A stretch of DNA of 64,000 nucleotides from Pseudomonas sp. ACN8 (GCF_002303925.1 NZ_MRCS01000004.1:118645-182644), one strand, 5' to 3'; shown: positions 20,351-30,578, counted from the first letter of the stretch. Made by a program: numbers and translations. The notes: generated from the sequence alone by a model not told the origin.

Positions 20351-22267
20351 TCAAACCCTGAACTTGCCCACCAGCATCTGCAAATGCGTTCCCAACCGTG
20401 CCAACTCAACGCTGGAAGCCGCGGTCTCTTCACTCGCCGCCGACGTCTGATCCGACACATCCCGCACATTCAGCACGCTGCGGTTGATCTCTTCAGCCAC
20501 GGCGCTCTGTTGCTCGGCAGCCGCGGCGATCTGCTGGTTCATCGCCTGGATCGCCGACACCGTGCGGGTGATGCTTTCCAGTGAGCCACCGGCGCGGCGG
20601 GTCAACTCTACGCTGCTGTCGGTCAGGCTACGGCTGTTGTCCATGATGGTCGCCACTTGCTGGGTGCCGTTTTGCAGGCCGACGATCAGCTCTTCGATCT
20701 CTTCGGTGGACTTCTGGGTGCGCTGGGCCAGGCTGCGGACTTCGTCGGCGACCACGGCAAAACCACGTCCGGCTTCACCGGCGCGGGCTGCTTCGATGGC
20801 GGCGTTGAGCGCCAACAGGTTGGTTTGCTGGGCCACGGACTTGATGACGTCGAGCACGCTGCCGATCTTGTCGCTTTCGCGCTGGAGTTCGCCCATGGCT
20901 TCGGTGGAGTGGCCGACTTCCTTGGCCAGGCGTTCGATCTGGGCGATGGCTTCACCGACCACTTTGTCACCCTCACGGGCCTGCTGGTCGGCGGCGACGG
21001 CGGCTTCGGAAGCTTCTTCGGCGTTGCGCGCAACTTCCTGCACGGTAGCGGCCATTTCGTTCATGGCGGTGGCGACCTGATCGGTCTCGACCTTCTGGCT
21101 GTTGACTCCGGCGCTGGTCTGCTCGGTGACGGCAGACAACTCTTCGGCGGCGCTGGCGATCTGCGTGACGCCATCGCTGATGCCGCCGATCAGTTCGCGC
21201 AAGCCTTGGGTCATGCTCTGCATGGCACGCTGCAACTGGCCGAGTTCGTCGCGGCGCTGCGACGTCAGGTTGTGGGTCAGGTCGCCACTGGCGACGCGCT
21301 GGGCCACGACCAGGGTCTGGTTCAATGGAATGATGATCTGCCGGGTGATCGCCCAGGCGGCCAGCAAGCCGAAGGCGATGGCCAGAGCGGTGGCGAGGGT
21401 CAGCATGTTCTTGGCGTGGGCGGCGTCGGTGTCGCGCACGACGGTTTGCGAGACGGTGAGTTTCTGGCTCATGTCCACCAGGATGTCGCCTTGGGCAGAC
21501 ATGCGTGCCAGGGCCTTGGCGCTGGCCACCTGGGAGTCGCGGAACTGGCTGACGGCGGCACGGTAGGCCTTCAGTGAATCAGTCGCCTGTTGCAGGTTGG
21601 CGATGTGTTCTTCGGGCAGTCTGGCCGGTAGGCTCTCGAGGTTCTTCAGGGCGTTGTCGATCGCGTCGAGGGCCGGCTGTTCGGCCTCGCTCTTGCCGCT
21701 GTAGGTGTAGCCGCGCACCTGGAAGCGCGCTTGCTGGATCAGTTTGCTCAGGTCGATCACGCTGTTGAACGCCGCCACGCTGTCGCCTTGCAGCATGGAT
21801 TTTTCCACCTCGGCGACACGGGCCACGGCATTGTCGGCGGTGGCGCCGAGTTTGCTGCGGGCGTCTTCACGCTGGGCGCCGGCCTGGGTCATGTCGCTGA
21901 AGGCACGACGGTATTCGGCGACAGCGGCCAGTTGTTGATCGACCATGGTCGTATCGGCCGGTTGCTCGATCAGGCCGCGGGCGGTCTGCAGGCCGCTTTC
22001 GAGCTTGCCCAACAGATCGTTGACGGCGCCGGGGCCTTGTTCACCGCGACGCATCTCATAATCCAGGCGTGCAATGCGCAGGTCCTTGGTCAGGTCGTTG
22101 AGACTGGCGATGAACCCCAGTTTATCGCCACGGCTGGTCACGCCGCTCAGGCCGTTCCAACCGGTGAAGGTGATCAGCAGGGTGAGTAACAGCACCAGGC
22201 CGAAGCCAATTCCCAGTTTGCGTTTGACGCTGACGTTTCCCAGATTCTCGGCTAGCCATTGGTACAT
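20351..22267 (-). CDS. methyl-accepting chemotaxis protein with HBM-like sensor domain
   Basis: Transmembrane chemoreceptor, 638 residues. TM1 is at about 18-38, a periplasmic helical region of about 250 residues follows, then TM2 ([19 protein letters not shown]), HAMP ([20 protein letters not shown]), methylation helices and the signalling hairpin [20 protein letters not shown]. Length and helical pattern of the sensor match the helical bimodular (HBM) class, typified by McpS of P. putida, which binds TCA-cycle acids. Ligand here is unknown. No CheR-binding pentapeptide ends the protein (it ends VGKFRV). It is a single gene, read toward opgH. Confidence 0.93.
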   Translation of the reverse strand: MYQWLAENLGNVSVKRKLGIGFGLVLLLTLLITFTGWNGLSGVTSRGDKLGFIASLNDLTKDLRIARLDYEMRRGEQGPGAVNDLLGKLESGLQTARGLIEQPADTTMVDQQLAAVAEYRRAFSDMTQAGAQREDARSKLGATADNAVARVAEVEKSMLQGDSVAAFNSVIDLSKLIQQARFQVRGYTYSGKSEAEQPALDAIDNALKNLESLPARLPEEHIANLQQATDSLKAYRAAVSQFRDSQVASAKALARMSAQGDILVDMSQKLTVSQTVVRDTDAAHAKNMLTLATALAIAFGLLAAWAITRQIIIPLNQTLVVAQRVASGDLTHNLTSQRRDELGQLQRAMQSMTQGLRELIGGISDGVTQIASAAEELSAVTEQTSAGVNSQKVETDQVATAMNEMAATVQEVARNAEEASEAAVAADQQAREGDKVVGEAIAQIERLAKEVGHSTEAMGELQRESDKIGSVLDVIKSVAQQTNLLALNAAIEAARAGEAGRGFAVVADEVRSLAQRTQKSTEEIEELIVGLQNGTQQVATIMDNSRSLTDSSVELTRRAGGSLESITRTVSAIQAMNQQIAAAAEQQSAVAEEINRSVLNVRDVSDQTSAASEETAASSVELARLGTHLQMLVGKFRV

Positions 22268-22365
22268 GCTGAAACTCCCTGGACCACAATTTGGTTTTAT
22301 GGGGGATGTATCGGCAGGGGTGCGAGGTTCTGTAGGCGCTGCCCGATATATGGGCGGATGATGAA

Positions 22366-22457
22366 GTGTAGGAGCGAGCCTGCTCGCGATGGCGGCGGAT
22401 CAGCCGACATTGATGTGGCTGGTACACCGCCATCGCGAGCAGGCTCGCTCCTACAGG
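22366..22457. repeat. REP doublet (GTAGGAGCGAGCCTGCTCGC type)
   Basis: Near-perfect inverted pair with a centre of about 44 nt between the chemoreceptor start and the rsmE stop; flanking GGCGG/CCGCC extends the arms. Confidence 0.85.
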
Positions 22458-22471
22458 GTAAATGTGTGATC

Positions 22472-23179
22472 TCAGAAAAGTCGTGCGAGCAGCGCGGTCA
22501 CGGCGGTTTCGACGCGCAGGATGCGCTCGCCCAGTTGCACCGGTTGCAGGCCGGACTTGCCCAGCAGGTCGATCTCGTAGGGAATCCAGCCGCCTTCGGG
22601 GCCGATGGCCAGAGTCACCGGTTCGCTGAGCGCGCGAGGGCAGGGCGGGTAATTGCCCGGATGCCCCACCAGGCCGAGGGTGCCATCGGTCATCGCCGGC
22701 AGACGGTCTTCGACGAAGGGCTTGAAACGCTTCTCGATCACGACTTGCGGCAGCACGCTGTCCCGGGCCTGTTCGAGGCCGAGGATCAACTGCTCGCGGA
22801 TCGCCTCAGGCTCCAGGAAGGGGGTCTGCCAGAAGCTCTTCTCGACGCGATAGCTGTTGACCAGGACGATACGCGGCACACCCATGGCCGCCACGGTCTG
22901 GAACACCCTACGCAGCATTTTGGGGCGTGGCAGGGCCAATATCAGGGTCAATGGCAGCTTGGCTGGTGGTGGCTGGTCGAGGATGACGCGCAATTCCGCT
23001 TCGTCGGCGTCCAGGCGCAGCACTTGGGCCGAACCCATCAAGCCGCCGATCCGCCCGACGCGCATGCTGTCACCGACTTCGCAGCGGTGGACTTCCTGCA
23101 TGTGCGTCAACCGGCGATCACGCAGGATCACCCGGTCGGCCGCAATGAAATCGGCCTCTTCAAGGAGCAGCAGGTTCAC
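22472..23179 (-). CDS. rsmE: 16S rRNA m3U1498 methyltransferase
   Basis: SPOUT-class methyltransferase acting on U1498 of 16S rRNA in the 30S subunit; 235 residues. It has an N-terminal PUA-like domain ([19 protein letters not shown]) and a C-terminal trefoil-knot SAM site with LAIGPEGGW and the [12 protein letters not shown] signature. The GTG start at 23179 overlaps the tatC stop (GTGA), so it is the last gene of the ubiE-rsmE run. Confidence 0.95.
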   Translation of the reverse strand: MNLLLLEEADFIAADRVILRDRRLTHMQEVHRCEVGDSMRVGRIGGLMGSAQVLRLDADEAELRVILDQPPPAKLPLTLILALPRPKMLRRVFQTVAAMGVPRIVLVNSYRVEKSFWQTPFLEPEAIREQLILGLEQARDSVLPQVVIEKRFKPFVEDRLPAMTDGTLGLVGHPGNYPPCPRALSEPVTLAIGPEGGWIPYEIDLLGKSGLQPVQLGERILRVETAVTALLARLF

Positions 23180-23970
23180 GCTTGGGTCGCTGGCGGCTGG
23201 TCGTTGTGATCGTCAGCCGGCTGATCGTCCGGATGCTCGCCACGCTTGCTGATCAGGCTGCCAAACAGGATGCCGACTTCAAACAGCATCCACATCGGTA
23301 TGGCCAGCAGGGTCTGCGAGAAGATGTCCGGCGGGGTCAGGATCATGCCGACCACGAAGCAGCCGATGATCACGTACGGGCGGATCTTCTTCAGGTATTT
23401 GACGTCGACCACGCCGATCCACACCAGCAGCACCACGGCCACCGGGATTTCAAACGCCACGCCAAAGGCGAAGAACAGCGTCATGACGAAATCAAGGTAG
23501 CTGGTGATGTCGGTCATCATTTCCACGCCGGCCGGGGTGGCGGAGGCGAAGAACTTGAAGATCAGCGGGAACACCAGGAAATAGGCGAACGCCATGCCGG
23601 CGTAGAACAGAAAGATGCTGGAGACCAGCAAGGGCACGGCGATGCGCTTTTCATGCTTGTACAGGCCCGGGGCGATGAAACCCCAGATCTGGTGCAGGAT
23701 CACCGGGATGGCCAGGAACAGCGAGACCATCATCGTCAGCTTCAGCGGCGTCAGGAACGGCGACGACACGTCGGTGGCAATCATCGTCGCGCCGGCGGGC
23801 AGGTACGCGCGCAGCGGCGTGGAGACGAAGGTGTAGATCTGCTGGGTGAAGGCGAACAGCCCGGCAAAGATGATGAAGATCGCCGCTACGCAGCGCAGCA
23901 GGCGGGTACGCAACTCGGTGAGGTGCGAAACCAGCGGCATGTGCTGGTCGTTTTCAGGGAGATCGCTCAT
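23176..23970 (-). CDS. tatC: Sec-independent translocase subunit TatC
   Basis: Six-span membrane receptor for twin-arginine signal peptides, 264 residues. The cytoplasmic N-terminus has [16 protein letters not shown], the HL.ELR motif that contacts the signal peptide. Family segments FAYFLVFP and [21 protein letters not shown] are present. The C-terminus is charged and runs slightly long ([18 protein letters not shown]). It overlaps tatB upstream by 4 nt and rsmE downstream by 4 nt. Confidence 0.97.
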   Translation of the reverse strand: MSDLPENDQHMPLVSHLTELRTRLLRCVAAIFIIFAGLFAFTQQIYTFVSTPLRAYLPAGATMIATDVSSPFLTPLKLTMMVSLFLAIPVILHQIWGFIAPGLYKHEKRIAVPLLVSSIFLFYAGMAFAYFLVFPLIFKFFASATPAGVEMMTDITSYLDFVMTLFFAFGVAFEIPVAVVLLVWIGVVDVKYLKKIRPYVIIGCFVVGMILTPPDIFSQTLLAIPMWMLFEVGILFGSLISKRGEHPDDQPADDHNDQPPATQA

Positions 23971-24410
23971 GGGGCTCGCGGCGGCAAAGTGGTGTCATTA
24001 GGCGCCGGCGTTGTCGGCGCGGTGACTGGAGCAACCGGAGTGGCTGCAACAACAGGCGCAGGTTCGACAGGCGCTACAACGGGAGCAGGTGTCGGGTCGA
24101 CGGCAGCGGCAGGCGCATGAATCGTCTGCGCACCCACATGCTCCACCGGCGTCGGCTCCTGCTGGGTCGGCGTGAAGATTTTCCGCGCCTCCTGCTCAAG
24201 CGACAGGATGTGTTCGTTGTGCAGTTGCCGACGAATTTCGTCGGCACCGATTTCACGTTCAACTTCCTGTTTTATCGCGTTGAAGCTGCGCTTCAGTCGC
24301 CCGACCCACAGGCCGGCGGTGCGCGCAGCGCCCGGCAAGCGCTCGGGGCCCAGCACCAGCAGGGCGACGAGGCCGACGAGCAGCAGTTCAGAGAAGCTGA
24401 TACCAAACAT
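23967..24410 (-). CDS. tatB: Sec-independent translocase subunit TatB
   Basis: Single-span partner of TatC, 147 residues. The N-terminal helix [25 protein letters not shown] has the conserved Glu and the GPERLP hinge, followed by an amphipathic helix ([18 protein letters not shown]). The C-terminus from about residue 85 is Pro/Ala/Val-rich and of low complexity ([18 protein letters not shown]), as often in Pseudomonas TatB. The stop overlaps the tatC start. Confidence 0.96.
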   Translation of the reverse strand: MFGISFSELLLVGLVALLVLGPERLPGAARTAGLWVGRLKRSFNAIKQEVEREIGADEIRRQLHNEHILSLEQEARKIFTPTQQEPTPVEHVGAQTIHAPAAAVDPTPAPVVAPVEPAPVVAATPVAPVTAPTTPAPNDTTLPPRAP

Positions 24411-24420
24411 TAGTCAGTGC

Positions 24421-24693
24421 TCACACGTCTTTGCGGATCGGCTCTTCGACTTTCTGTGCCTGCACGTCGATGGTGTGCGGCTGGTTCACGGATGCCTGTG
24501 GCTGTACCGGTGGAACCGGTTGGGCCGGGGTCGCATTCGGATCGGCCGGTTTTTCGTCGTCGTTCATGGCTTTCTTGAAGCCCTTGATCGACTCGCCGAC
24601 GTCGGTGCCGAGGTTTTTCAGTTTCTTGGTGCCGAACACCAGTACCACGACCACCAGGATGACGATCCAGTGTTTCCAGTCAAAAATGCCCAT
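24421..24693 (-). CDS. tatA: Sec-independent translocase subunit TatA
   Basis: Pore-forming Tat subunit, 90 residues. One N-terminal span ([21 protein letters not shown]) contains the FG hinge, followed by the amphipathic helix [15 protein letters not shown] and a polar Gln/Pro tail. The gene sits 10 nt before tatB and 25 nt after hisE. Confidence 0.97.
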   Translation of the reverse strand: MGIFDWKHWIVILVVVVLVFGTKKLKNLGTDVGESIKGFKKAMNDDEKPADPNATPAQPVPPVQPQASVNQPHTIDVQAQKVEEPIRKDV

Positions 24694-24718
24694 GCTGCTG
24701 CTCCTCTCTAATCGTTAT

Positions 24719-25051
24719 TCAGGCGGACGGTCGCGAGGCTTTCTCGGCGTGTCCGGAGAGACCGAAACGACGGTCCAGTTCATCGAGTACAGCCTGTGGA
24801 TGCTGCCCCAATTGGGCGAGCATGACCATGCTGTGGAACCACAGATCGGCGGTTTCGTAGATCACATCGCTGCAGTCGCCGCTGACGGCGGCGTCCTTGG
24901 CGGCAATGATGGTCTCGACCGACTCTTCGCCGACTTTTTCCAGAATCTTGTTCAAGCCCTTGTGGTACAGGCTGGCGACATACGAGCTATCGGCGGCGGC
25001 GCCTTTGCGCTCTTCGAGTACCTCAGCGAGGCGGGTGAGAGTGTCACTCAT
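24719..25051 (-). CDS. hisE: phosphoribosyl-ATP pyrophosphatase
   Basis: Second step of histidine biosynthesis, removing pyrophosphate from PR-ATP; 110 residues. It is an all-alpha MazG-like fold with the metal-binding motif [14 protein letters not shown] and later [13 protein letters not shown]. It overlaps hisI by 8 nt. HisE and HisI are separate proteins here, whereas in E. coli they are fused. Confidence 0.97.
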   Translation of the reverse strand: MSDTLTRLAEVLEERKGAAADSSYVASLYHKGLNKILEKVGEESVETIIAAKDAAVSGDCSDVIYETADLWFHSMVMLAQLGQHPQAVLDELDRRFGLSGHAEKASRPSA

Positions 25052-25445
25052 GTTTGTGCCCTGCGGAATAGATGGCGTGCGGATCTTTCAGAACCGGGTC
25101 GACGGTTGTCCAGTCGCCGTTCTCATAGATGCGGTAGAAGCAGCTCTGGCGGCCGGTATGGCAGGCGATGTCGCCGATCTGCTCGACCATCAGGATGATG
25201 ACGTCGGCGTCACAGTCCAGGCGCATCTCGTGCAGGGTCTGCACATGGCCGGATTCTTCGCCCTTGCGCCACAGCTTGCCACGGGAACGCGACCAGTAAA
25301 TGGCGCGGTTTTCGGCAGCGGTCAGTTCCAGTGCTTCGCGGTTCATCCAGGCCATCATCAGGACGCGCCCGGTCTTGTGATCCTGGGCGATGGCCGGCAC
25401 CAGGCCGTCAGCGTCCCACTTGATCTCGTCCAGCCAGTTTTTCAT
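25044..25445 (-). CDS. hisI: phosphoribosyl-AMP cyclohydrolase
   Basis: Third step of histidine biosynthesis, opening the adenine ring of PR-AMP; 133 residues. Zn/Mg-site motifs are [41 protein letters not shown] and [15 protein letters not shown]. The frame opens nine codons earlier (25472), but ATG 25445, [11 protein letters not shown], matches the family start and has a GGAG 6-7 nt upstream. Confidence 0.96.
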   Translation of the reverse strand: MKNWLDEIKWDADGLVPAIAQDHKTGRVLMMAWMNREALELTAAENRAIYWSRSRGKLWRKGEESGHVQTLHEMRLDCDADVIILMVEQIGDIACHTGRQSCFYRIYENGDWTTVDPVLKDPHAIYSAGHKHE

Positions 25446-25526
25446 CTTCGACTCCGACAGCGGGCTCGACACTTCAATAGCCGAGCTCAGGCGTTGAAAC
25501 AGTGTGCCAGTCGTTCACACAACTGG

Positions 25527-27131
25527 CTATCGGCGCACGACCAGATACAAGCCGACCGCCATCATGATTCCCGCCGGCCAATAGGCCAGCTGGTTCAGCG
25601 GACCACCCGCGGCAAGGACGGCGCCACCGGCCAGGTGGGCCGTACCGAGCAGGCGCAGGAACCAGTCGTCTCGGCGTCGGTGCCACGATGGCGGCGGGTT
25701 AAGGGCATGGGGTTGGGACATGCGCTCGAGCAGGTCGCGGGCCATGTTGGCCAGGTGCGGGATCTGCTCGAACTGGCTGTGCACGTTGCCGAGCAGGGCT
25801 TTGGGGCTGACCCGCTCGCGCATCCAGCGCTCGAGGAACGGTTGCGCGGTGTTCCACAGATCGAGGTCCGGGTACAGCTGGCGGCCCAGGCCTTCGATGT
25901 TCAGCAGGGTTTTTTGCAGCAGGACCAGCTGTGGCTGCACTTCCATGTTGAAGCGCCGCGCGGTCTGGAACAGGCGCATCAGCACCTGGCCGAAGGAAAT
26001 ATCTTTTAACGGTTTTTCGAAGATCGGCTCGCACACGGTACGGATCGCCGCTTCGAACTCGTTGAGTTTGGTTTCCGCCGGTACCCAGCCCGAATCGATG
26101 TGCAACTGCGCCACGCGACGGTAATCGCGCTTGAAGAAGGCGAACAGGTTGCGCGCCAGGTAATCCTGGTCTTCCGGGGTCAGGCTGCCGACGATGCCGC
26201 AGTCGATCGCAATGTACTGTGGGCTCCACGGATTCACGGTGCTGACGAAAATGTTGCCGGGGTGCATGTCGGCGTGGAAGAAGCTGTCGCGGAACACCTG
26301 GGTGAAGAAAATCTCCACGCCACGCTCGGCGAGCATTTTCATGTCGGTGCGCTGGTCCGCCAGGGTCGCCAGATCGGTGACCTGGATGCCGTAGATGCGT
26401 TCCATCACCAGCACTTTCGGCCGGCACCAGTCCCAATACACTTGCGGCACGTACAGCAGCGGCGAGCCATCGAAGTTGCGTTTCAACTGGCTGGCGTTGG
26501 CCGCCTCGCGCAGCAGGTCGAGTTCGTCGTAGATGGTTTTTTCGTAGTCGCTGACCACGTCCACCGGGTGCAGCAAACGCGCATCGGCCGAGAGTTTTTC
26601 GGCGGCGCGGGCGAGGATGAACAGCCACGCCAGGTCCTGGGCGATCACCGGCTTGAGGCCCGGGCGGATCACCTTGACCACCACTTCCTCACCGGTTTTC
26701 AGTTGCGCGGCATGCACCTGCGCCACCGAGGCCGAGGCCAGCGGTTCGACGTCGAAACGACTGAACACTTCGCTGATTTTCTTGCCCAGCTGTTCTTCGA
26801 TCAGCTTGACCGAAACCTGCGAGTCGAACGGCGGCACGCGGTCCTGCAGCTTCATCAGTTCGTCGGCGATGTCTTCGGGCAGCAGGTCGCGGCGGGTGGA
26901 CAGGATCTGCCCGAACTTGATGAAGATCGGCCCCAGGTCCTGCAACGCCAGGCGCAAGCGCGCGCCACGGCTCAGGTCCAGGGGCTTGCGCGGGAACCAG
27001 CGCCATGGCAAGGCATAACGCAGCGCCCGCAAGAACCAGGGCAGCGGCAGGGCGAACAGCAGGTCATCGAGGCGGTAGCGGATCACGACGCGCTGGATGC
27101 GCAACAAACGGCGGACGGCAAGCAGCTTCAT
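25527..27131 (-). CDS. ubiB: ubiquinone biosynthesis protein UbiB
   Basis: Atypical ABC1/ADCK protein kinase-like ATPase needed for coenzyme Q synthesis, membrane associated; 534 residues. The KxGQ motif ([17 protein letters not shown]), an Ala-rich nucleotide loop ([16 protein letters not shown]), [12 protein letters not shown] (catalytic-loop equivalent) and [10 protein letters not shown] (DFG equivalent) are all present. Two C-terminal membrane helices (about residues 500-532) anchor it. The start overlaps the ubiJ stop by 4 nt. Confidence 0.97.
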   Translation of the reverse strand: MKLLAVRRLLRIQRVVIRYRLDDLLFALPLPWFLRALRYALPWRWFPRKPLDLSRGARLRLALQDLGPIFIKFGQILSTRRDLLPEDIADELMKLQDRVPPFDSQVSVKLIEEQLGKKISEVFSRFDVEPLASASVAQVHAAQLKTGEEVVVKVIRPGLKPVIAQDLAWLFILARAAEKLSADARLLHPVDVVSDYEKTIYDELDLLREAANASQLKRNFDGSPLLYVPQVYWDWCRPKVLVMERIYGIQVTDLATLADQRTDMKMLAERGVEIFFTQVFRDSFFHADMHPGNIFVSTVNPWSPQYIAIDCGIVGSLTPEDQDYLARNLFAFFKRDYRRVAQLHIDSGWVPAETKLNEFEAAIRTVCEPIFEKPLKDISFGQVLMRLFQTARRFNMEVQPQLVLLQKTLLNIEGLGRQLYPDLDLWNTAQPFLERWMRERVSPKALLGNVHSQFEQIPHLANMARDLLERMSQPHALNPPPSWHRRRDDWFLRLLGTAHLAGGAVLAAGGPLNQLAYWPAGIMMAVGLYLVVRR

Positions 27132-27751
27132 GCGTTATCGCTTGGGTCGAGGGATCGGGAAAGGCGCTCGAAACGCGCCTCGAGACGTTCCAGATCGAGC
27201 TTGATCTGGTCCAGTTCACTGAATCGGGCTTCGGCTTCGCGCTGACCGACGAGGGTGCGCGATTCTTCGGCCAGGTACTCGCCCAGATTCTGGCCCAGGC
27301 TGGCAAAGCCTTGCTGATACCAGCGGGCGCGGCTGCGCAGGTGGCCGCCGACCAGTTGCGTGGCTACCGGGCCGAGCCAGCGCGACAGCTCGTACTCCCA
27401 GTCCAGTTCGAGGTCCTGGAGGATCGCCGCCAGTTCCAGCAGCACGCCGCTGTCGCCATCGAGTTCGACTTCAGGTGCGTGCAGGACGGAAGTCTTGTCC
27501 CGGCTCATCGCCAGTTTCAGCAGGCTCGAGGCCGGCGCACGCAAGGTGCAGTCGGCGCCGGTTTCCCACTGCGAGGCGAGCATCAAACCTTCGTCGCTGG
27601 CCAGGATGAACAGTTGCAGCGCCGGGCTGCGGCAATCGACGGCGATCACTTTGCCGGTCAAGTGCGCCAGCCGCGGCAGCGCCGTGCTGTCGAGGCGCAG
27701 CACCCGGTTCAGGCCGAGTTCAACGCTGGCGAGCAGGCCGGCGAGCAGCAT
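27128..27751 (-). CDS. ubiJ: ubiquinone biosynthesis accessory factor UbiJ
   Basis: Lipid-binding SCP2-like protein that helps assemble the Q-biosynthesis complex with UbiK; 207 residues. The N-terminal part ([17 protein letters not shown]) is the SCP2 fold and the last 40 residues form a coiled coil ([20 protein letters not shown]). ATG 27751 shares its A with the ubiE stop (TGATG). The open frame runs further upstream, but that would lie inside ubiE and does not match the family. Confidence 0.93.
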   Translation of the reverse strand: MLLAGLLASVELGLNRVLRLDSTALPRLAHLTGKVIAVDCRSPALQLFILASDEGLMLASQWETGADCTLRAPASSLLKLAMSRDKTSVLHAPEVELDGDSGVLLELAAILQDLELDWEYELSRWLGPVATQLVGGHLRSRARWYQQGFASLGQNLGEYLAEESRTLVGQREAEARFSELDQIKLDLERLEARFERLSRSLDPSDNA

Positions 27752-28521
27752 CAGGGCTTGATGCCGCGGTGCAGGGCAACGATGCCTGCGGTCATGTTGT
27801 GATAGGTCACGCGGTCGAAACCGGCCTCGACCATCATCGACTTCAGGGTTTCCTGGTTCGGGTGCATGCGGATCGATTCGGCCAGGTAGCGATAGCTTTC
27901 CGAGTCGTTGGTGATCAGCTTGCCCATCAGCGGCATGAAGGCGAACGAGTAGGCGTCGTAGGCCTTGGACATCAGCGCGTTGGTCGGCTTGGAGAACTCC
28001 AGCACCAACAAGCGGCCGCCAGGCTTGAGCACGCGCAGCATCGAGCGCAGGGCGTCTTCTTTGTGGGTCACGTTGCGCAGGCCGAAGGCGATGGTCACGC
28101 AATCGAAATGGTTGTCCGGGAACGGCAGTTTTTCCGCGTCGGCCTGGACGAACTCGACGTTGCCGGCCACACCCAGATCCAGCAGGCGATCACGACCGAC
28201 CTTGAGCATGGATTCGTTGATGTCGGCCAACACGACCTGGCCGGTCGGGCCTACCAGATGCGAGAACTTGCGGGTCAGGTCGCCGGTACCGCCGGCGATG
28301 TCCAGCACGCGGTTACCGGTGCGCACACCCGACAGTTCGATCGCGAAACGCTTCCACAGACGGTGCATGCCGCCCGACAGAAGGTCGTTCATCAGGTCGT
28401 ACTTGGCGGCTACCGAGTGGAAAACCTCAGCGACTTTTTCCGCTTTCTGGCTTTCCGGAACGTTTTTGAAGCCGAAGTGAGTGGTGGGTTCGGCATCGCT
28501 GCCTTTGCGCTGATCAGTCAT
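27751..28521 (-). CDS. ubiE: ubiquinone/menaquinone C-methyltransferase
   Basis: SAM-dependent C-methylation of the demethylquinone ring; 256 residues. Motifs: [21 protein letters not shown] (N-terminal signature), [12 protein letters not shown] (motif I), [14 protein letters not shown] and the C-terminal [17 protein letters not shown] 28521 (MTDQRKGSD) gives the family length; the frame extends to 28659 without support. It is the first gene of the nine-gene run ending with rsmE. Confidence 0.97.
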   Translation of the reverse strand: MTDQRKGSDAEPTTHFGFKNVPESQKAEKVAEVFHSVAAKYDLMNDLLSGGMHRLWKRFAIELSGVRTGNRVLDIAGGTGDLTRKFSHLVGPTGQVVLADINESMLKVGRDRLLDLGVAGNVEFVQADAEKLPFPDNHFDCVTIAFGLRNVTHKEDALRSMLRVLKPGGRLLVLEFSKPTNALMSKAYDAYSFAFMPLMGKLITNDSESYRYLAESIRMHPNQETLKSMMVEAGFDRVTYHNMTAGIVALHRGIKP

Positions 28522-28550
28522 ATCGCTGTCACCAAAAGAGAATGCGCGAC

Positions 28551-28579
28551 ATTCTAATCCCCAAGGCATGCTTTGTCTT
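28551..28579 (-). promoter_or_regulatory. candidate sigma-70 promoter for ubiE-rsmE
   Basis: On the minus strand: AAGACA (28579-28574), 17 nt, TAGAAT (28556-28551). The -10 is 5/6 and the -35 4/6 of consensus. The start would be near 28544, leaving a short leader before ubiE at 28521. Confidence 0.5.
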
Positions 28580-28676
28580 GGCAAGGCTGAAGGTAAGATG
28601 GGCAACCATCGGGACGTTTTGACGCAGCAGAGGTCAAGATGCCTCGGGAAAGCATCCATAAAGCAGGAGTCATTCG

Positions 28677-28952
28677 ATGGCCCGTATTAGTGTTGAACGT
28701 GCCCATGGCCTGGGTAAGGAAGCGGCTCGCGAGAAGGCCGACAAGCTGGCGCAGAAACTTTCCGATCAGTATGGCCTGGAGCCGCAGTGGTCCGGCGACA
28801 CCCTGAACCTCAAGCGCTCGGGTGTGAAGGGCGCGGTGCATGTCAGCGAGGATTCGATCAGGGTCGACGTGGAGCTGGGCCTGATGATGTCGGCCATGAG
28901 CGGCATGATCAAAGCGGAAATCGAGAAGGCGCTGGACAAGGCGTTGGTCTGA
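28677..28952 (+). CDS. polyhydroxyalkanoic acid system family protein
   Basis: Small cytoplasmic protein, 91 residues, of the family that accompanies Pseudomonas pha clusters (equivalent by position to PAO1 PA5062). It has a basic N-terminal helix ([19 protein letters not shown]) and a compact alpha/beta body ending [11 protein letters not shown]. The biochemical role is not established; it may associate with granules. It is divergent from ubiE and lies before phaI. GGAG is 8 nt before the ATG. Confidence 0.85.
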   Translation: MARISVERAHGLGKEAAREKADKLAQKLSDQYGLEPQWSGDTLNLKRSGVKGAVHVSEDSIRVDVELGLMMSAMSGMIKAEIEKALDKALV

Positions 28953-28974
28953 TTTCCTGCTGAAATACGGTCCC

Positions 28975-29065
28975 CCTGTGGGAGCCAGCCTGCTGGCGAT
29001 AGCATCCTGTCAGTCAGCTTTTTTGTTACTGACACACCGCTATCGCCAGCAGGCTGGCTCCCACA
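28975..29065. repeat. REP doublet (GCCAGCCTGCTGGCGA type)
   Basis: GTGGGAGCCAGCCTGCTGGC and its complement around a centre holding GTCAGTCAG/CTGACAC, before phaI. Same sequence type as 38681-38745. Confidence 0.85.
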
Positions 29066-29075
29066 TTTGTTTTGT

Positions 29076-29083
29076 GGTGCACC
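29076..29083. promoter_or_regulatory. GGTGCACC palindrome, phaI leader copy 1
   Basis: An exact 8-nt palindrome recurring at 29189-29196, where it covers the last bases before the phaI ATG and part of its ribosome-binding site. The pair could be operator half-sites (PhaD is the known phaI regulator in related species), but 8-mers can recur by chance. Confidence 0.3.
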
Positions 29084-29196
29084 CGACGGTTCATGTCATT
29101 TGTTAGGGTGCCGTTTCTAATTTTTCTCCCTACTTTGTGCCAGAGCCCGACACTTACCCGGGCAGTTCCTCAAACCTTCTGCGCGTGAGGTGCACC

Positions 29197-29619
29197 ATGG
29201 CCAAAGTTATTTTGAAGAAAAAAATCGACCCGTCGACCGGCACGCTGGGCGACGTCAAATCCTATGCCCGCAAGATCTGGCTGGCGGGCCTGGGTGCCTA
29301 CACCAAGGTCGGCCAAGAGGGCAGCGAATACTTTCAAGAGCTGATCAAGGCGGGTCAGGTTGTTGAAAAGAAAGGCAAAAAGGTAGTTGCCGAGAAACTT
29401 GAAGCGGCCAATGCCGAGATCGATGAAGCCAAGAGTGAAGTCAGCACTTTCAAAGGCCGTGTCGAAGTTCAACTCGACAAGGTCGAGAAGGCGTTCGACA
29501 CGCGTGTCGCAAGTGCCTTGAATCGTATCGGCATTCCGTCTAAACATGACGTTGAGACACTCTCTGCTAAGCTCGATGAGCTGACGGCATTGCTCGAACG
29601 TGTCGCGCGTAAATCTTAA
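29197..29619 (+). CDS. phaI: phasin PhaI
   Basis: PHA granule surface protein, 140 residues. The sequence has the phasin core SYARKIWLAGLGAYTKVGQEG and an amphipathic C-terminal leucine-zipper-like helix (KLDELTALLERVARKS). Together with PhaF it coats and stabilises medium-chain PHA granules. ATG 29197 follows GAGG and gives MAKVILKKK, the family start; an upstream in-frame start at 29137 is unlikely. phaF begins 10 nt after the stop. Confidence 0.94.
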   Translation: MAKVILKKKIDPSTGTLGDVKSYARKIWLAGLGAYTKVGQEGSEYFQELIKAGQVVEKKGKKVVAEKLEAANAEIDEAKSEVSTFKGRVEVQLDKVEKAFDTRVASALNRIGIPSKHDVETLSAKLDELTALLERVARKS

Positions 29620-29629
29620 GGAGAACGGG

Positions 29630-30490
29630 ATGGCTGTTAAAAAGAAAACCGAAAAAGAAGGCAGCTCGTGGATCGGGAAGGTTGAAGATTACTCCCGAAA
29701 AATCTGGCTGGCTGGTTTAGGCGTGTACTCGAAGATCGACACTGACGGCAGCAAACTCTTCGATGCATTGGTCAAGGACGGCGAGAAAGCCGAGAAGCTC
29801 ACCAAGAGCGCTGTTGGCAAGACTGTCGACGCCGCCAAGGACTCCGCTTCTTCGGCCAAATCGCGCATCAGCGGCGTGAAAGATCGCGCACTGGGCAAGT
29901 GGGATGAGCTGGAAGGTGCTTTTGACAAGCGTCTGAACAGCGCCATTTCGCGTCTGGGCGTACCAAGCCGCAACGAAGTCAAGGCACTGCACAGCAAGGT
30001 CGAAACACTGACCAAGCAAATCGAAAAACTGACCGGTGCCAAGGTTGCGCCTGTTGCGGCGAAAACCGCAGCGGCCAAACCGGCCGCCAAAACCGCAGCC
30101 AAGCCACTGGCAAAAGCAGCGGCTAAACCTGCTGCCAAGCCGGCGGCTAAAACTGCAGCCGCCAAACCGGCCGCGGCCAAACCGGCGGCCAAACCGGCGG
30201 CCAAGCCGGTTGCTGCAAAAGCCGCCGCTAAACCAGCGGCTAAACCGGCCGCCAAGCCTGCAGCGAAAACTGCAGCGGCCAAGCCAGCAGCCAAGCCTGC
30301 TGCGGCGAAAAAACCAGCGGTGAAAAAGCCGGCAGCTCCAAAAGCCGCCGCGCCAAAACCAGCAGTGGCAGCTGCCAAACCGGCAACGCCGGCAGCTCCG
30401 GTCAGCGCGTCGAACTCCGCGACCGCGCCAACCCCTGCTGTCACCCCGACTGTCGCGCCAGCTCCATCGACGCCAACCAGTCAGTCCTGA
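29630..30490 (+). CDS. phaF: phasin PhaF with histone-like tail
   Basis: Granule-associated and nucleoid-binding phasin, 286 residues. The N-terminal phasin domain (SRKIWLAGLGVYSKIDTDG) is paralogous to PhaI. The C-terminal half, from about residue 140, consists of tandem AAKPA-type repeats rich in Lys, Ala and Pro, as in histone H1, which in P. putida binds DNA and helps partition granules to daughter cells. The final 25 residues switch to Ala/Pro/Thr. Repeat number is likely to vary among strains. Confidence 0.95.
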   Translation: MAVKKKTEKEGSSWIGKVEDYSRKIWLAGLGVYSKIDTDGSKLFDALVKDGEKAEKLTKSAVGKTVDAAKDSASSAKSRISGVKDRALGKWDELEGAFDKRLNSAISRLGVPSRNEVKALHSKVETLTKQIEKLTGAKVAPVAAKTAAAKPAAKTAAKPLAKAAAKPAAKPAAKTAAAKPAAAKPAAKPAAKPVAAKAAAKPAAKPAAKPAAKTAAAKPAAKPAAAKKPAVKKPAAPKAAAPKPAVAAAKPATPAAPVSASNSATAPTPAVTPTVAPAPSTPTSQS

Positions 30491-30506
30491 TTTTCAGGGC
30501 TCAAGA

Positions 30507-30537
30507 AAACGCCCGGCCTGTGAAGGTCGGGCGTTTT
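30507..30537 (+). terminator. intrinsic terminator after phaIF
   Basis: AAAACGCCCGGCCT-GTGA-AGGTCGGGCGTTTTT: GC-rich stem with one mismatch and a T-run, 16 nt after the phaF stop. Confidence 0.9.
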
Positions 30538-30578
30538 TGTTTGTGCGCGAATCTCTGATCGACACAGACCCAGATCCA

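Noticed and set aside
27752..28102. An N-terminal extension of ubiJ
   Set aside because: It would lie wholly inside ubiE in another frame; ATG 27751 gives the family N-terminus and length.
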